In this document: positions 36,345 to 44,326 of the stretch, piece after piece | Layout: each line of letters begins with the position of its first letter | How positions within the stretch are numbered: position 1 is the stretch's first letter | Notes under the pieces: generated by a model | What the model was told of the DNA's origin: nothing | The model's input: only the letters and a program-made list of their open reading frames with translations | Database searches by the model: none | Assembly: GCA_035542575.1 (NCBI GenBank) | Contig: DATKLE010000101.1 | Coordinates: 1-64,000 of the forward strand | DNA length: 64,000 nucleotides | Direction of reading: 5' to 3' | Origin: JAIQET01 sp035542575 | GTDB lineage: Bacteria > Acidobacteriota > Terriglobia > Terriglobales > Acidobacteriaceae | Translations under genes and position numbers: made by a program

Positions 36345-37118
36345 ATGAATAGGAAAGCATGGGTAGGTATGCTGGGGTTGCTCTGCCTTCTGGGCCTGTG
36401 GCTCCTGGTGGGTTGCAGCAAGAAGGAAACCACCGAAGAGCAGCCGGCCGCTCCCGCCGCAGCGCAACCCGCGGCCACGCCGATCGATCCCAATACCGTG
36501 GCCAGCGTCAGCGGCACCGTGAAGTTCGAAGGCACAGCTCCCAAACCGGCCAAGATTGACATGAGCCAGGACCCGGCCTGCAAGGGTGTCAACACAGCCG
36601 AGACCGTCGTCGTGGACAATGGCAATCTGGCGAACGTCTTCGTATACGTGAAGGACGGTCTGGGCGACCGCACGTTCGATGTTCCCACCGCGCCTGCGGT
36701 CATCAATCAGCAGGGCTGCCGCTATCATCCTCACGTGCTGGGCGTGATGGCGGGTCAGATGGTGCAGATCAAGAACGACGATCCGACCACGCACAATATT
36801 CACCCCACCCCAAAAGACAACCGGGAGTGGAACGAATCGCAGCCGCCACAGGCGGCTCCGATTGAGAAGAGCTTCGCCCGCGAAGAGATCATGCTGCCGG
36901 TGAAGTGCAATCAGCACCCGTGGATGAAGATGTTCATCAACGTGGTGAAGAGCCCCTTCTATGCGGTCACCGGTCCCGACGGCAAGTACGAAATCAAGGG
37001 CCTACCGCCGGGCGACTACACCATCGCCCTCGTGCAGGAGAAGCTCGGCGAACAGGACCAGAAAGTCACCTTGGCCGCCAAAGACAGCAAGACGGTGGAC
37101 GCCAGTTTCAAACAGTAG
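36345..37118 (+). CDS. lipoprotein cupredoxin with C-terminal carboxypeptidase-regulatory-like domain
   Basis: 257 residues. Lipobox LVGC with Cys24, then a Pro/Ala/Gln linker. The middle domain has a full plastocyanin-type type-1 copper site: H150 in TTHN, then C188, H191 and M196 with C-x2-H-x4-M spacing. The C-terminal 50 residues (VTGPDGKYEIKGLPPGDYTI) are a CarboxypepD_reg-like beta domain that may shield the site or bind a partner. Position right after the octahaem cytochrome suggests a copper electron carrier between the bc complex and an oxidase; that role is inferred. Confidence 0.82.
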   Translation: MNRKAWVGMLGLLCLLGLWLLVGCSKKETTEEQPAAPAAAQPAATPIDPNTVASVSGTVKFEGTAPKPAKIDMSQDPACKGVNTAETVVVDNGNLANVFVYVKDGLGDRTFDVPTAPAVINQQGCRYHPHVLGVMAGQMVQIKNDDPTTHNIHPTPKDNREWNESQPPQAAPIEKSFAREEIMLPVKCNQHPWMKMFINVVKSPFYAVTGPDGKYEIKGLPPGDYTIALVQEKLGEQDQKVTLAAKDSKTVDASFKQ

Positions 37119-37151
37119 AAGCTTTGGTAGAATGACCTGCTCGTAAGCGGA

Positions 37152-37173
37152 GGACGGGCGACCTCGCCCGTCC
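37152..37173. repeat. perfect hairpin after the cupredoxin gene
   Basis: GGACGGGCG, loop ACCT, CGCCCGTCC. No T-tract follows, so it is not a clear terminator. Same style as the hairpins at 31799-31867. Confidence 0.5.
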
Positions 37174-37246
37174 TTCCACGAACCAAGCAAGCTCAGACGC
37201 CCATGTCTGGGGGAGCGGCGTAACCGGGTGGGGCGGTTGCGCTGGG

Positions 37247-38203
37247 GTGAACAAGGAGCCAGCTCTGAAGGCAGTCGTCACGCCGTACAATCGCGCATTG
37301 CACCGCTTCGCCGTGTTCACGGCGTGCGCAACCTTTGTTCTGATCGTTGCCGGGGCGCTGGTCACCAGCAATGATGCGGGCCTGTCGGTTCCTGACTGGC
37401 CTACTTCTTTCGGTTATCTGGTCAAGGTCCCCCACTGGGTGGGAGGCGCCCGCTTCGAGTGGAGCCACCGCATGATGGCGGGCTTTGTCGCTTGCCTCAC
37501 CGTCATCCTCGCCATCTGGACGTGGATCGCGGAGAAACGCCGCTGGCTGCGCATCCTCGCGGTGGGCGCGTTTGGAACAGTGGTGGCGCAAGCGATTCTG
37601 GGCGGGCTCACAGTCCTCTTCTATCAACCGCCGGCGGTTTCGTCAGCGCATGCCGCTGTGGCCCAGACTTTCTTTTGCATCGCAGTGGCCATCGCTCTGT
37701 TCACGGGACGCCAGTGGATAGAAGAAGTCCCGCGAGTTGAGCTGGACACAAGGCGCCCCAGTCTGGTCACCCTGACGCTGCTTTCCATCTTCGTGCTCTA
37801 TGTGCAACTGATCCTGGGGGCGATGTTCCGCCATCACGGCATGAGTTGGTGGCCACACGTGCTGCACGCGGCCGTCGTCACCATCGTGCTGACATGGACC
37901 GCAGTACGCGCCCTATCACTCTACTCGAAGATCGAAGCCGTGCGGCGTCCCACCATCATCATGCTCTCACTGCTGATCACCCAACTCTGCCTGGGGTTCG
38001 TGGCTTTCCTCACCCGCGTCGCCTGGGGACGGGATGCTGTCCAGCCTGAGCAGCCCATGGTGATCTCGACTGTGGCTCACGTCGCGGTGGGGGCGTTGCT
38101 GCTCGCGACCGTGGCCGTGCTGGCGATCCAGGTCTGGCGCCATGTCCCGGCGGCGTTTGAAGAACGAGTTCCCAGTGGTCAGCGAAAGCCGGTGGCCGCA
38201 TGA
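37247..38203 (+). CDS. ctaA: haem A synthase (COX15/CtaA family)
   Basis: Oxidises the C8 methyl of haem O to make haem A for cytochrome oxidase. 318 residues, eight hydrophobic helices. Paired haem-ligand histidines are visible in EWSHRMMAGF, SAHAAVAQ, WWPHVLHAAV and STVAHVAVGA; DAGLSVPDWP is a family motif. GTG start. The stop overlaps the next gene's ATG by four bases (ATGA), so the two are translationally coupled. Confidence 0.93.
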   Translation: MNKEPALKAVVTPYNRALHRFAVFTACATFVLIVAGALVTSNDAGLSVPDWPTSFGYLVKVPHWVGGARFEWSHRMMAGFVACLTVILAIWTWIAEKRRWLRILAVGAFGTVVAQAILGGLTVLFYQPPAVSSAHAAVAQTFFCIAVAIALFTGRQWIEEVPRVELDTRRPSLVTLTLLSIFVLYVQLILGAMFRHHGMSWWPHVLHAAVVTIVLTWTAVRALSLYSKIEAVRRPTIIMLSLLITQLCLGFVAFLTRVAWGRDAVQPEQPMVISTVAHVAVGALLLATVAVLAIQVWRHVPAAFEERVPSGQRKPVAA

Positions 38204-39132
38204 GCACTGCCACCCAACCGTTGGCTGTCCCGCGCAACTCGGCGCTCACCTTGGCGCGTGACTATGCCGAGTTGACCAAGATGCGGGTAACCACCCTCAT
38301 CGTTATGACCGCCTGGTGCGGGTACTACTTCGGAGCACTGAAATCCGGAGTTTCTTCTCTCTCCTGGGACCTGCTCCACGCGTTGCTGGGGATCGGCCTG
38401 ATTTCCGGCGGAACCGCAGCCCTGAATGAAGTGATGGAGCGCGACATTGACGGCCGCATGCGCCGCACGGCCCAGCGCCCGCTGCCGGCTGGACGTATGA
38501 GTTTGCTACACGGAGGGACCGTCGGCGTATTGATGACTCTGGGAGGCGCGCTCTACCTCGGATTGGCGCTGAATCCGCTCACCGGATGGCTGGCGCTGAC
38601 CACCTCAGTGGTCTATCTCGCCGCCTACACGCCGCTGAAGAAAGTCCATCCCATCTGCACCTTCGTCGGCGCATTTCCCGGCGCCATGCCCGGAGTGCTG
38701 GGCTGGACCGCGGCGCGCGGACGACTGGAATGGGGCGCACTGGTGATGTTTGCCATCGTTTTTTTCTGGCAATTCCCCCACTTCTTTTCGATCGCGTGGC
38801 TGTACCGGGAAGACTACGAAGGCGGTGGCATCCGCATGCTGCCGGTGGTCGAGCCCGACGGCAAGTCCACCGCGCGTCAGATACTGCTGTACTCGATGGG
38901 CTTGGTTCCGATCAGTTTGCTGCCGACGTTCCTCGGGATGTCGGGAAAACTCTATCTCATCGGCGCCTTGCTCATGAGCCTGGGCCTGCTCTGTTTCGGA
39001 CTGCGCCTGGCGATTTTCAAGATGTCCCCGAGCGCGGCCCGCTCCAAGCAACGCGCCCGGCAGTTGCTGCAAGCGACCGTCTTTTACTTGCCGCTCTTGT
39101 TTGCATTGATGATGATGAACGCGCAGTCCTAG
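38200..39132 (+). CDS. ctaB: protohaem IX farnesyltransferase (haem O synthase)
   Basis: UbiA-family prenyltransferase adding farnesyl to haem b. 310 residues, about eight to nine membrane helices. The prenyl-diphosphate site is NEVMERDIDGRMRRTAQRPL; the second loop appears as YTPLKKVHPICTFVGAFPGA. Coupled to ctaA by ATGA. With ctaA it supplies haem A to an aa3/caa3 oxidase. Confidence 0.95.
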   Translation: MSTATQPLAVPRNSALTLARDYAELTKMRVTTLIVMTAWCGYYFGALKSGVSSLSWDLLHALLGIGLISGGTAALNEVMERDIDGRMRRTAQRPLPAGRMSLLHGGTVGVLMTLGGALYLGLALNPLTGWLALTTSVVYLAAYTPLKKVHPICTFVGAFPGAMPGVLGWTAARGRLEWGALVMFAIVFFWQFPHFFSIAWLYREDYEGGGIRMLPVVEPDGKSTARQILLYSMGLVPISLLPTFLGMSGKLYLIGALLMSLGLLCFGLRLAIFKMSPSAARSKQRARQLLQATVFYLPLLFALMMMNAQS

Positions 39133-39189
39133 CGCCGGCGTCCCGCTCCCGTCCGCTGGGCTGGCAGAATTCGTACTGTAAAATACTCT

Positions 39190-40215
39190 GTGGCTTCCAA
39201 GACACGCGCGTACGCCGTAGCCGGCCCCGAGACCCCGCTCCCGATTGGCCCGCCCGCCGTTATCTCTGTAGAAGACCTGGTCCACCGCTACGACGGCCGT
39301 ACCGCGCTGGATGGCGTCTCGTTCGAGGTGCGGCACGCCGAATTGTTTGGCTTGCTCGGGCCCAACGGCAGCGGCAAGACCACCCTGTTCCGGATTTTGT
39401 CCACTCTGATGGTTCCAGTCGGCGGCCGCGCCCTGATCCTGGGCCACGACGCCGCGCAAGAGCCAACTAACTTGCGCAGCCACATCGGGGTCGTGTTCCA
39501 GGCCCAGAGTATTGACATCAAGCTGACCGCAGCGGAGAACCTGTGGCACCAGGGCCATCTCTATGGTCTGCACGGCCGGGTTTTGAAGACGCGTATTCAG
39601 GAGATGCTGGGAAGAGTGGGACTTGCGGACCGCGCCAACGAGAAGGCAGAAACGTTTTCCGGGGGCATGCAGCGCCGCCTGGAGCTGGCCAAAGGCCTGC
39701 TCCATCATCCCTCGGTCTTGCTGCTGGACGAGCCCACTACGGGTCTCGACCCCGGCGCTCGGCGCGACCTTTGGCAATATCTTCGTATCTTGCGGGATGA
39801 AGAGAGCGTCACCGTGATCGTCACCACGCACCTGATGGAAGAGGCGGAGCGTTGTGACCGCCTGGCGATCCTGAATGAAGGCAAGCTGGTCGCCCTGGGC
39901 ACTCCTGCCGACTTGAAGCACGAGATCGGCGGCGACGTGATCTGGCTGGAAGCGGCGCGCAATCCGCGCGAGTTGGCCGACCGTATTGCGGCGCGCTTCG
40001 GCATTGAAGCCACTGTGATCGGCGACCACGAACAGGAATCGCGCATTCGCCTGGAACGGGAACAGGGACACCGCTTCATCGCCGAACTTGCCGAGGCCTT
40101 TCCCGGAGAGATCCAGTCGATCTCCGTGAGCAAGCCGACGCTCGAGGATGTATTCATACACCGCACCGGACATCGCTTCTGGACGGAGGCGGAGTCCGGC
40201 ACGAAGCAGGAATGA
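39190..40215 (+). CDS. ABC transporter ATPase, multidrug/ABC-2 type
   Basis: 341 residues, GTG start. Walker A GPNGSGKTT, Q-loop VVFQAQSID, signature FSGGMQRRLELAKGL, Walker B LLLDEPTTGLDP and the H-loop VTTHLMEEAERC. The C-terminal 90 residues are the usual DUF4162-like extension of ABC-2 ATPases. It pairs with the permease at 40557-41381. Location between haem O synthase and DUF420 suggests a role in oxidase assembly or haem/copper export; inferred from context only. Confidence 0.92.
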   Translation: MASKTRAYAVAGPETPLPIGPPAVISVEDLVHRYDGRTALDGVSFEVRHAELFGLLGPNGSGKTTLFRILSTLMVPVGGRALILGHDAAQEPTNLRSHIGVVFQAQSIDIKLTAAENLWHQGHLYGLHGRVLKTRIQEMLGRVGLADRANEKAETFSGGMQRRLELAKGLLHHPSVLLLDEPTTGLDPGARRDLWQYLRILRDEESVTVIVTTHLMEEAERCDRLAILNEGKLVALGTPADLKHEIGGDVIWLEAARNPRELADRIAARFGIEATVIGDHEQESRIRLEREQGHRFIAELAEAFPGEIQSISVSKPTLEDVFIHRTGHRFWTEAESGTKQE

Positions 40216-40227
40216 TGTTCTCCGCAC

Positions 40228-40307
40228 CCTTTGCGAGATCTTTTGCGTACTTTGCGTTGAAAAGCTTCTACCGCCAAGGGCGCTAAGGATTCGCGAAGGC
40301 CGCAAAG
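40228..40307. repeat. palindromic intergenic repeat (GCAAAGGACGC family), second copy
   Basis: CCTTTGCG near 40228 and CGCAAAG at 40301-40307 form the ends, with internal TTTTGCGTACTTTGCG. It separates the ATPase gene from the small membrane protein gene. Confidence 0.5.
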
Positions 40308-40339
40308 AAACGCTGAATCATAGGAGCCAGATTGCGCGC

Positions 40340-40555
40340 ATGATGCTTCTGCTTTCGGTTGTACTGGGGTTGATCCCGCTGCTGGGGATCGCATGGACGC
40401 TTATGAGCGGCACCGTGACCACCGTGGACGGGCTGTTCACCAGCCTGATTCTGTTGACGCTCTCGGGAATCCTGCTTTTCAACGCTTTCCTCGAGTTCCG
40501 CAAGTTGAGGCTGGCACACAAAGACTCCGCGCCCTCGGCGCAGAAATCGAGCTGA
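40340..40555 (+). CDS. small two-helix membrane protein
   Basis: 71 residues: MMLLLSVVLGLIPLLGIAW, a short polar turn with TVTTVDGLFT, a second helix SLILLTLSGILLFNAFLEF, then a basic tail. An AGGAG lies 13 bases upstream, farther than usual. It ends one base before the permease GTG, so it is probably a real operon member. No family recognised. Confidence 0.6.
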   Translation: MMLLLSVVLGLIPLLGIAWTLMSGTVTTVDGLFTSLILLTLSGILLFNAFLEFRKLRLAHKDSAPSAQKSS

Positions 40556-40556
40556 C

Positions 40557-41381
40557 GTGGCTACTCAAAGCGCAACTCTACCCGCTCAAGCCCCGGTCTC
40601 CGCAGGGGTGATGCTGCCCGCTTTCACCCTGTGGTGGCGCGAGATCGTCCGCTTTTACCGCCAGCGCGGCCGCGTGGTCGGGGTGATCGCTTCGCCTCTG
40701 CTGTTCTGGGTAGTGATCGGCTCTGGCTTTGGCAGTTCCTTCCGCTCGGGCAACGCCTCCGGGCAGCAGCACTATCTCGATTACTTCTATCCCGGCGCGC
40801 TGATCATGATCGTGCTCTTCACCTCGATCTTCACCATGATGTCGGTGATCGAGGACCGAAAGGAGGGCTTTCTTCTGTCGGTTCTAGTAGCGCCGGTTCC
40901 GCGCTCCGCCATCGTGCTGGGCAAGGTGATGGGGGGAACGACGCTCTCGGCGATCCAAGGCCTCATTTTTCTGGCCTTCGCTCCCCTCGTCGGGGTGCAT
41001 ATGAGCGTCGCCAGCTTTCTGCTGATTGTGCTCACGGTTTTTCTGGTGTCGTTTGCCCTGACCGCGCTGGGCTTTGCTATCGCCTGGCCCATGGATTCCA
41101 GCCAGGCCTTCCACGCCATCATCAACCTGTTCCTGATTCCGCTGTGGCTGCTCTCGGGTGCGCTGTTTCCCCTGTCGGGCGCCTCGGGCTGGATGCGCAT
41201 GCTGATGCAGATCAATCCCTTGACCTATGGCGTCGAAGCGCTGCGAAGCCTGTTGTATCCCGAGAGCCCGGCGGATTTCTCGCTGACCGCTTCGATGGCC
41301 ACTCTGATTCTGTTCACGCTGTTCATGTTCGGGCTGGCTTTCGTGATGGCCAACCGCCGCACCACCAAGCCCGCAGCGTGA
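40557..41381 (+). CDS. ABC-2 type transporter permease
   Basis: 274 residues with six membrane helices in the ABC-2 arrangement. EDRKEGFLLSVLVAPVPRSAIVLGK is the conserved cytoplasmic coupling segment (seen in part as MMSVIEDRKEGFLLSVLV). Partner of the ATPase at 39190-40215. GTG start just after the small membrane protein gene; the TGA stop shares one base with the next ATG. Confidence 0.92.
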   Translation: MATQSATLPAQAPVSAGVMLPAFTLWWREIVRFYRQRGRVVGVIASPLLFWVVIGSGFGSSFRSGNASGQQHYLDYFYPGALIMIVLFTSIFTMMSVIEDRKEGFLLSVLVAPVPRSAIVLGKVMGGTTLSAIQGLIFLAFAPLVGVHMSVASFLLIVLTVFLVSFALTALGFAIAWPMDSSQAFHAIINLFLIPLWLLSGALFPLSGASGWMRMLMQINPLTYGVEALRSLLYPESPADFSLTASMATLILFTLFMFGLAFVMANRRTTKPAA

Positions 41382-41815
41382 TGCAGATTCCTGAACAGTA
41401 CGCCGTGTTTCCCGTCATCAATGCCACGCTGAACGGGACCAGCGCCGTGCTGCTGTTGGTGGGGCGCAGCCTGATCAAGCGGGGACGAATAGCGGCCCAC
41501 CGGGCCGTGATGCTGACCGCAGTCGGAACCTCCTCCCTGTTCCTGATCTCGTATCTCTACTACCACGCTCACGTCGGCTCGGTGCGGTTTCAGGGACAAG
41601 GCTGGTCACGCCCCGTGTACTTCAGCATCCTGATCTCTCACACACTCCTCGCCGCCGCGATCGTGCCCCTGGTGATCATCACCCTGAGCCGCGCTTTGCG
41701 CCGCCGCTTTGATCGCCACCGCGCTATTGCGCGTTGGACGTTTCCCCTGTGGCTATATGTTTCGCTGACGGGAGTGGTCATCTACCTGATGTTGTATAAG
41801 CTGTTCGCGGTGTGA
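41381..41815 (+). CDS. DUF420 membrane protein (CtaM-like oxidase assembly factor)
   Basis: 144 residues, four helices. Conserved features of DUF420: FPVINATLNGTSAVLLLVG, AHRAVMLTAVGTSSLFL, YYHAHVGSVRF and ILISHTLLAAAIVPLV, with histidines spread across helices. Family members assist maturation of haem-copper oxidases. The ATG overlaps the permease stop by one base (TGATG), giving tight coupling. It closes the ctaA-ctaB-ABC-DUF420 set; no oxidase subunit gene follows. Confidence 0.88.
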   Translation: MQIPEQYAVFPVINATLNGTSAVLLLVGRSLIKRGRIAAHRAVMLTAVGTSSLFLISYLYYHAHVGSVRFQGQGWSRPVYFSILISHTLLAAAIVPLVIITLSRALRRRFDRHRAIARWTFPLWLYVSLTGVVIYLMLYKLFAV

Positions 41816-41852
41816 GGGTACTCCGTGTCCTCTGTGACTCTGTGGTGAAACT

Positions 41853-42122
41853 ATGGCAACTGTAAGACTCAAGATCGACGTTGGCGGCACGGTGGGCGAC
41901 CGAGCATGGTGCGCTCTCAAGCAGTTTGATCAGATCCAAAGCGCATCGTTCGGTCCTCGCTACGGAAGCGGCGGCGCTTGCAACCATGCCTCCAACGCTC
42001 CTCATCCCAAGGGCGAGTGGATCGGCGCCGAAATCAAGCTGCAGACGCCCTTGCTGGCGCAATATGCAGTATCACACTACCTCGAGCAAGACCGTGTACT
42101 AGATGCTGACGTGATCGATTAG
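41853..42122 (+). CDS. doubtful small open frame
   Basis: 89 codons (ATVRLKIDVGGTVGDRAWCA at the start). No ribosome binding site is visible and the frame begins inside a short repeat-like stretch (CCTCTGTGACTCTGTGGTG). It is the only content of the 392-bp gap between the DUF420 gene and the HEAT gene. No family recognised; it may be non-coding. Confidence 0.25.
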   Translation: MATVRLKIDVGGTVGDRAWCALKQFDQIQSASFGPRYGSGGACNHASNAPHPKGEWIGAEIKLQTPLLAQYAVSHYLEQDRVLDADVID

Positions 42123-42207
42123 CACTCTCCCAGGCGGCACTTGCGGAAGGTCTTTGCGCCCTTCGCGGTTCAACATTTTGCTGTAGTATTTTCCTTCGAG
42201 ATCCCTG

Positions 42208-43083
42208 ATGTCAGCGAACCTGGTCCCCGACCCATCAACGCCGGTTGAAAATCTCCCCAAGCGCCCGCGCATGTCCACCCGCAACCGCCTTCTCTTCTTC
42301 CTCACCGCGTGGCTGATTGTGCTCATGCCCTTCCTGTTCTGGTGGAACACCTGGTTCGGGCGCCAGCTTTCCGACAAACAGCTCAGCGAATACCTCCGGG
42401 ACGATAAGAAGCCCCGCCACATCCAGCACGCGCTGGTGCAGATTGGCGAGCGCATGAACCGGCACGATGCCACCGTCGCCCGCTGGTATCCCGAGGTGGT
42501 TCGTCTGTCCTCCTATCGGGTGGAGGAGGTTCGCAACACCGACGCCTGGGTTATGGGCCAGGACACATCGGGAGCCGGCTTTCACGAGGCGCTGCTCAAG
42601 ATGCTCAGCGATCCTTCCCTTATGGTGCGGGGCAACGCAGCCTTGTCGCTGGTGCGCTTCGGGGACGCCACGGGAAGGCCACAGATTGTCGCCCTGCTGC
42701 AACCCGTTATGGTGGTGGCCTCGCAAGGCGGCAAGGTGGCTGACACCAGCGCTCCCGGCACGGCAATCCACCAGGGCGGGATTGTCGCCAAACTGAAAGA
42801 TGGAGATCAAACAATGGACGTTCGGTCGCCCATTACCGGGCGCTTGCGGACATTGTCCGCTCATACCGGCCAGACGGTCGCCGCCGGGGCCGAAATCGCC
42901 ACCATTGACCCGGGCACTGATCAAGTGTGGGAGGCTCTGCGCGCCCTTTACGTCATAGGTCAACCTGAGGACCTACCTGCGGTGCAACGCTACCAGCGCG
43001 AACTACCCGATATCCCGGACCACGTGCGGCAGCAGGCGGTGGAAACGGAGAGGGCGATTCGGGAAAGAACTGGACGGCAATAG
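42208..43083 (+). CDS. membrane-anchored HEAT-repeat protein with inserted biotinyl/lipoyl-like domain
   Basis: 291 residues. One membrane helix (FFLTAWLIVLMPFLFWW) after a basic N-terminus; then HEAT-like helices (LVQIGERMNRHDATVARWYP, LLKMLSDPSLMVRGNAALSL). About residues 165-235 switch to a beta-rich segment, VRSPITGRLRTLSAHTGQTV then AAGAEIATIDPG, the pattern of a biotinyl/lipoyl or HlyD hairpin domain. The modifiable lysine is absent (MDVRSP where EAMKM is usual). HEAT helices resume (VWEALRALYVIGQPEDLPAV). Function unknown. Confidence 0.7.
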   Translation: MSANLVPDPSTPVENLPKRPRMSTRNRLLFFLTAWLIVLMPFLFWWNTWFGRQLSDKQLSEYLRDDKKPRHIQHALVQIGERMNRHDATVARWYPEVVRLSSYRVEEVRNTDAWVMGQDTSGAGFHEALLKMLSDPSLMVRGNAALSLVRFGDATGRPQIVALLQPVMVVASQGGKVADTSAPGTAIHQGGIVAKLKDGDQTMDVRSPITGRLRTLSAHTGQTVAAGAEIATIDPGTDQVWEALRALYVIGQPEDLPAVQRYQRELPDIPDHVRQQAVETERAIRERTGRQ

Positions 43084-43110
43084 TCATCTCGTCGACGAAA
43101 CGTCCTCGTT

Positions 43111-43237
43111 GTCATGCTGAGCGTAGTCTGCGCGGGCGCTTCCGACCGTGCAGAGGGAGTCGAAGCATCCCTCCCCCCCATTCATTGCCGGGTGTAGGGA
43201 TTCCTCAGCCTTCGCTAGCGCTCAGGGTCGGAATGAC
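43111..43237. repeat. dispersed palindromic repeat (GTCATCCTGAG family), facing pair
   Basis: GTCATGCTGAGCG at 43111-43123 and CGCTCAGGGTCGGAATGAC at 43219-43237 face each other, with GAGTCGAAGCATCCCT and AGGGATTCC inside. It fills the 196-bp gap between the HEAT gene and the convergent ferredoxin gene. Confidence 0.65.
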
Positions 43238-43279
43238 ACGCGTGGCAGGGACTGGTGGTTCTTTCCTAATGGCTGACGG

Positions 43280-43645
43280 CTAGATCGACATTACCCCGAC
43301 TTCTTTTTCCACTTCGGTCGTATCCACCATCACGATGGCATCCCAGGGGCACCCGTCGAGAAAGGCCCCATCCGGCCCTTTGGACGTGCACTTTTTGCAT
43401 CCGATGCACAGGATGGGATCGACCTGGATTCTGCCAAAAGGCGGATGGTCCTCGTCCGGCACCCAAAACATGCAGTCTTCGACGGGACAATACTCCACGC
43501 AGGCGGGCGAGCCAGCGCAGCCGGTGCAGCACTCGGTGATGACCGCCAGTTCTTTGGGCTTCTTCTTTCGGGGAGTGGTGAGGCCTTTGGACCGTGGTTC
43601 GTGCTTGAGTTCGTCGGGCACCATCCCGACTGCCGGGGTAGACAT
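43280..43645 (-). CDS. 4Fe-4S dicluster ferredoxin-like protein
   Basis: 121 residues, soluble electron carrier. First cluster region CCTGCAGSPACVEYCPVEDC, second CIGCKKCTSKGPDGAFLDGC followed by PWDAIVMVDT; the spacing inside each motif is longer than in classic 2[4Fe-4S] ferredoxins. The N-terminus has a basic stretch (TPRKKKPKEL). A TATAAT lies 7 bases before the ATG and there is no Shine-Dalgarno, so the mRNA may be leaderless. Confidence 0.85.
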   Translation of the reverse strand: MSTPAVGMVPDELKHEPRSKGLTTPRKKKPKELAVITECCTGCAGSPACVEYCPVEDCMFWVPDEDHPPFGRIQVDPILCIGCKKCTSKGPDGAFLDGCPWDAIVMVDTTEVEKEVGVMSI

Positions 43646-43652
43646 GGCGGAA

Positions 43653-43658
43653 ATTATA
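43653..43658 (-). promoter_or_regulatory. -10 box of the ferredoxin gene
   Basis: Exact TATAAT on the minus strand, 7 bases before the ATG. No good -35 is seen at 17 or 18 bp. Predicted start of transcription falls at the start codon. Confidence 0.5.
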
Positions 43659-43783
43659 CCGTATCGCGGAAAACCTTAGCACACCGCGCCGTGATCGGCG
43701 TCACCCCCACAATGTCGGTCGCTCACCAAAAGTGCGGCCACGGTTTCTGATATATTGAGCAGCCAGCGGAAGGAGTCGCGATC

Positions 43784-44251
43784 ATGGCAGGAAAAAGCGT
43801 TAACAAGGTCATCTTGATCGGCAATCTTGGGAAGGATCCGGAGGTGAAATACACGCCCCAGGGAACGCCCGTGGCTAAACTGGCGCTCGCTACCAATGAG
43901 CGGTACAAGGACAAAGATGGAAATTGGCAGGACCGCACCGAATGGCACAATGTCGTGCTGTGGGCGCGTCTGGCCGAGATTGCCGGCGAATATTTGAAAA
44001 AAGGCGGCAAAGTGTACATCGAAGGCCGCCTGCAGACCCGTTCCTGGGATGACAAGCAGACTAACCAGAAGAAATACATGACGGAAGTTGTGGCCAATGA
44101 CCTGGTTCTGCTGGGAGGACGCGGAGAGGGCGCCGAGTCCTCCGGCGGGCACGCCCGCGGCGCCGCTGGCGGCAACAACTTCGACCAGCGCGCCCCCGAG
44201 CCTGAACCGGCGCCTGCGACGCCCATTAGCGACGAGGACATCCCCTTTTAG
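43784..44251 (+). CDS. ssb: single-stranded DNA-binding protein
   Basis: 155 residues. OB-fold with SVNKVILIGNLGKDPEVKYT, WHNVVLWARLAEIAGEYLKK and GKVYIEGRLQTRSWDD; acidic C-terminal tip ISDEDIPF, which recruits replication and repair proteins. The linker is rich in Gly, Ala and Pro. Strong ribosome binding site GGAAGGAG. No rpsF or rpsR neighbour, so this is not the ribosomal-operon ssb arrangement. Confidence 0.97.
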   Translation: MAGKSVNKVILIGNLGKDPEVKYTPQGTPVAKLALATNERYKDKDGNWQDRTEWHNVVLWARLAEIAGEYLKKGGKVYIEGRLQTRSWDDKQTNQKKYMTEVVANDLVLLGGRGEGAESSGGHARGAAGGNNFDQRAPEPEPAPATPISDEDIPF

Positions 44252-44326
44252 TTCGGCCCCAGGTGCGCCTTCGGGCTGGCTACGCGGTGCAGTGCATGCT
44301 TTGTGGGAACGGCTGAGGAGGAACCC

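Noticed and set aside
38605..40305. 566-codon minus-strand frame
   Set aside because: Antisense to ctaB and the ABC ATPase, both with full motif sets.
44303..44326. Earlier GTG start for the membrane protein at 44327
   Set aside because: The GAGGAGG lies after this GTG and at correct distance from the TTG, so the TTG is preferred.
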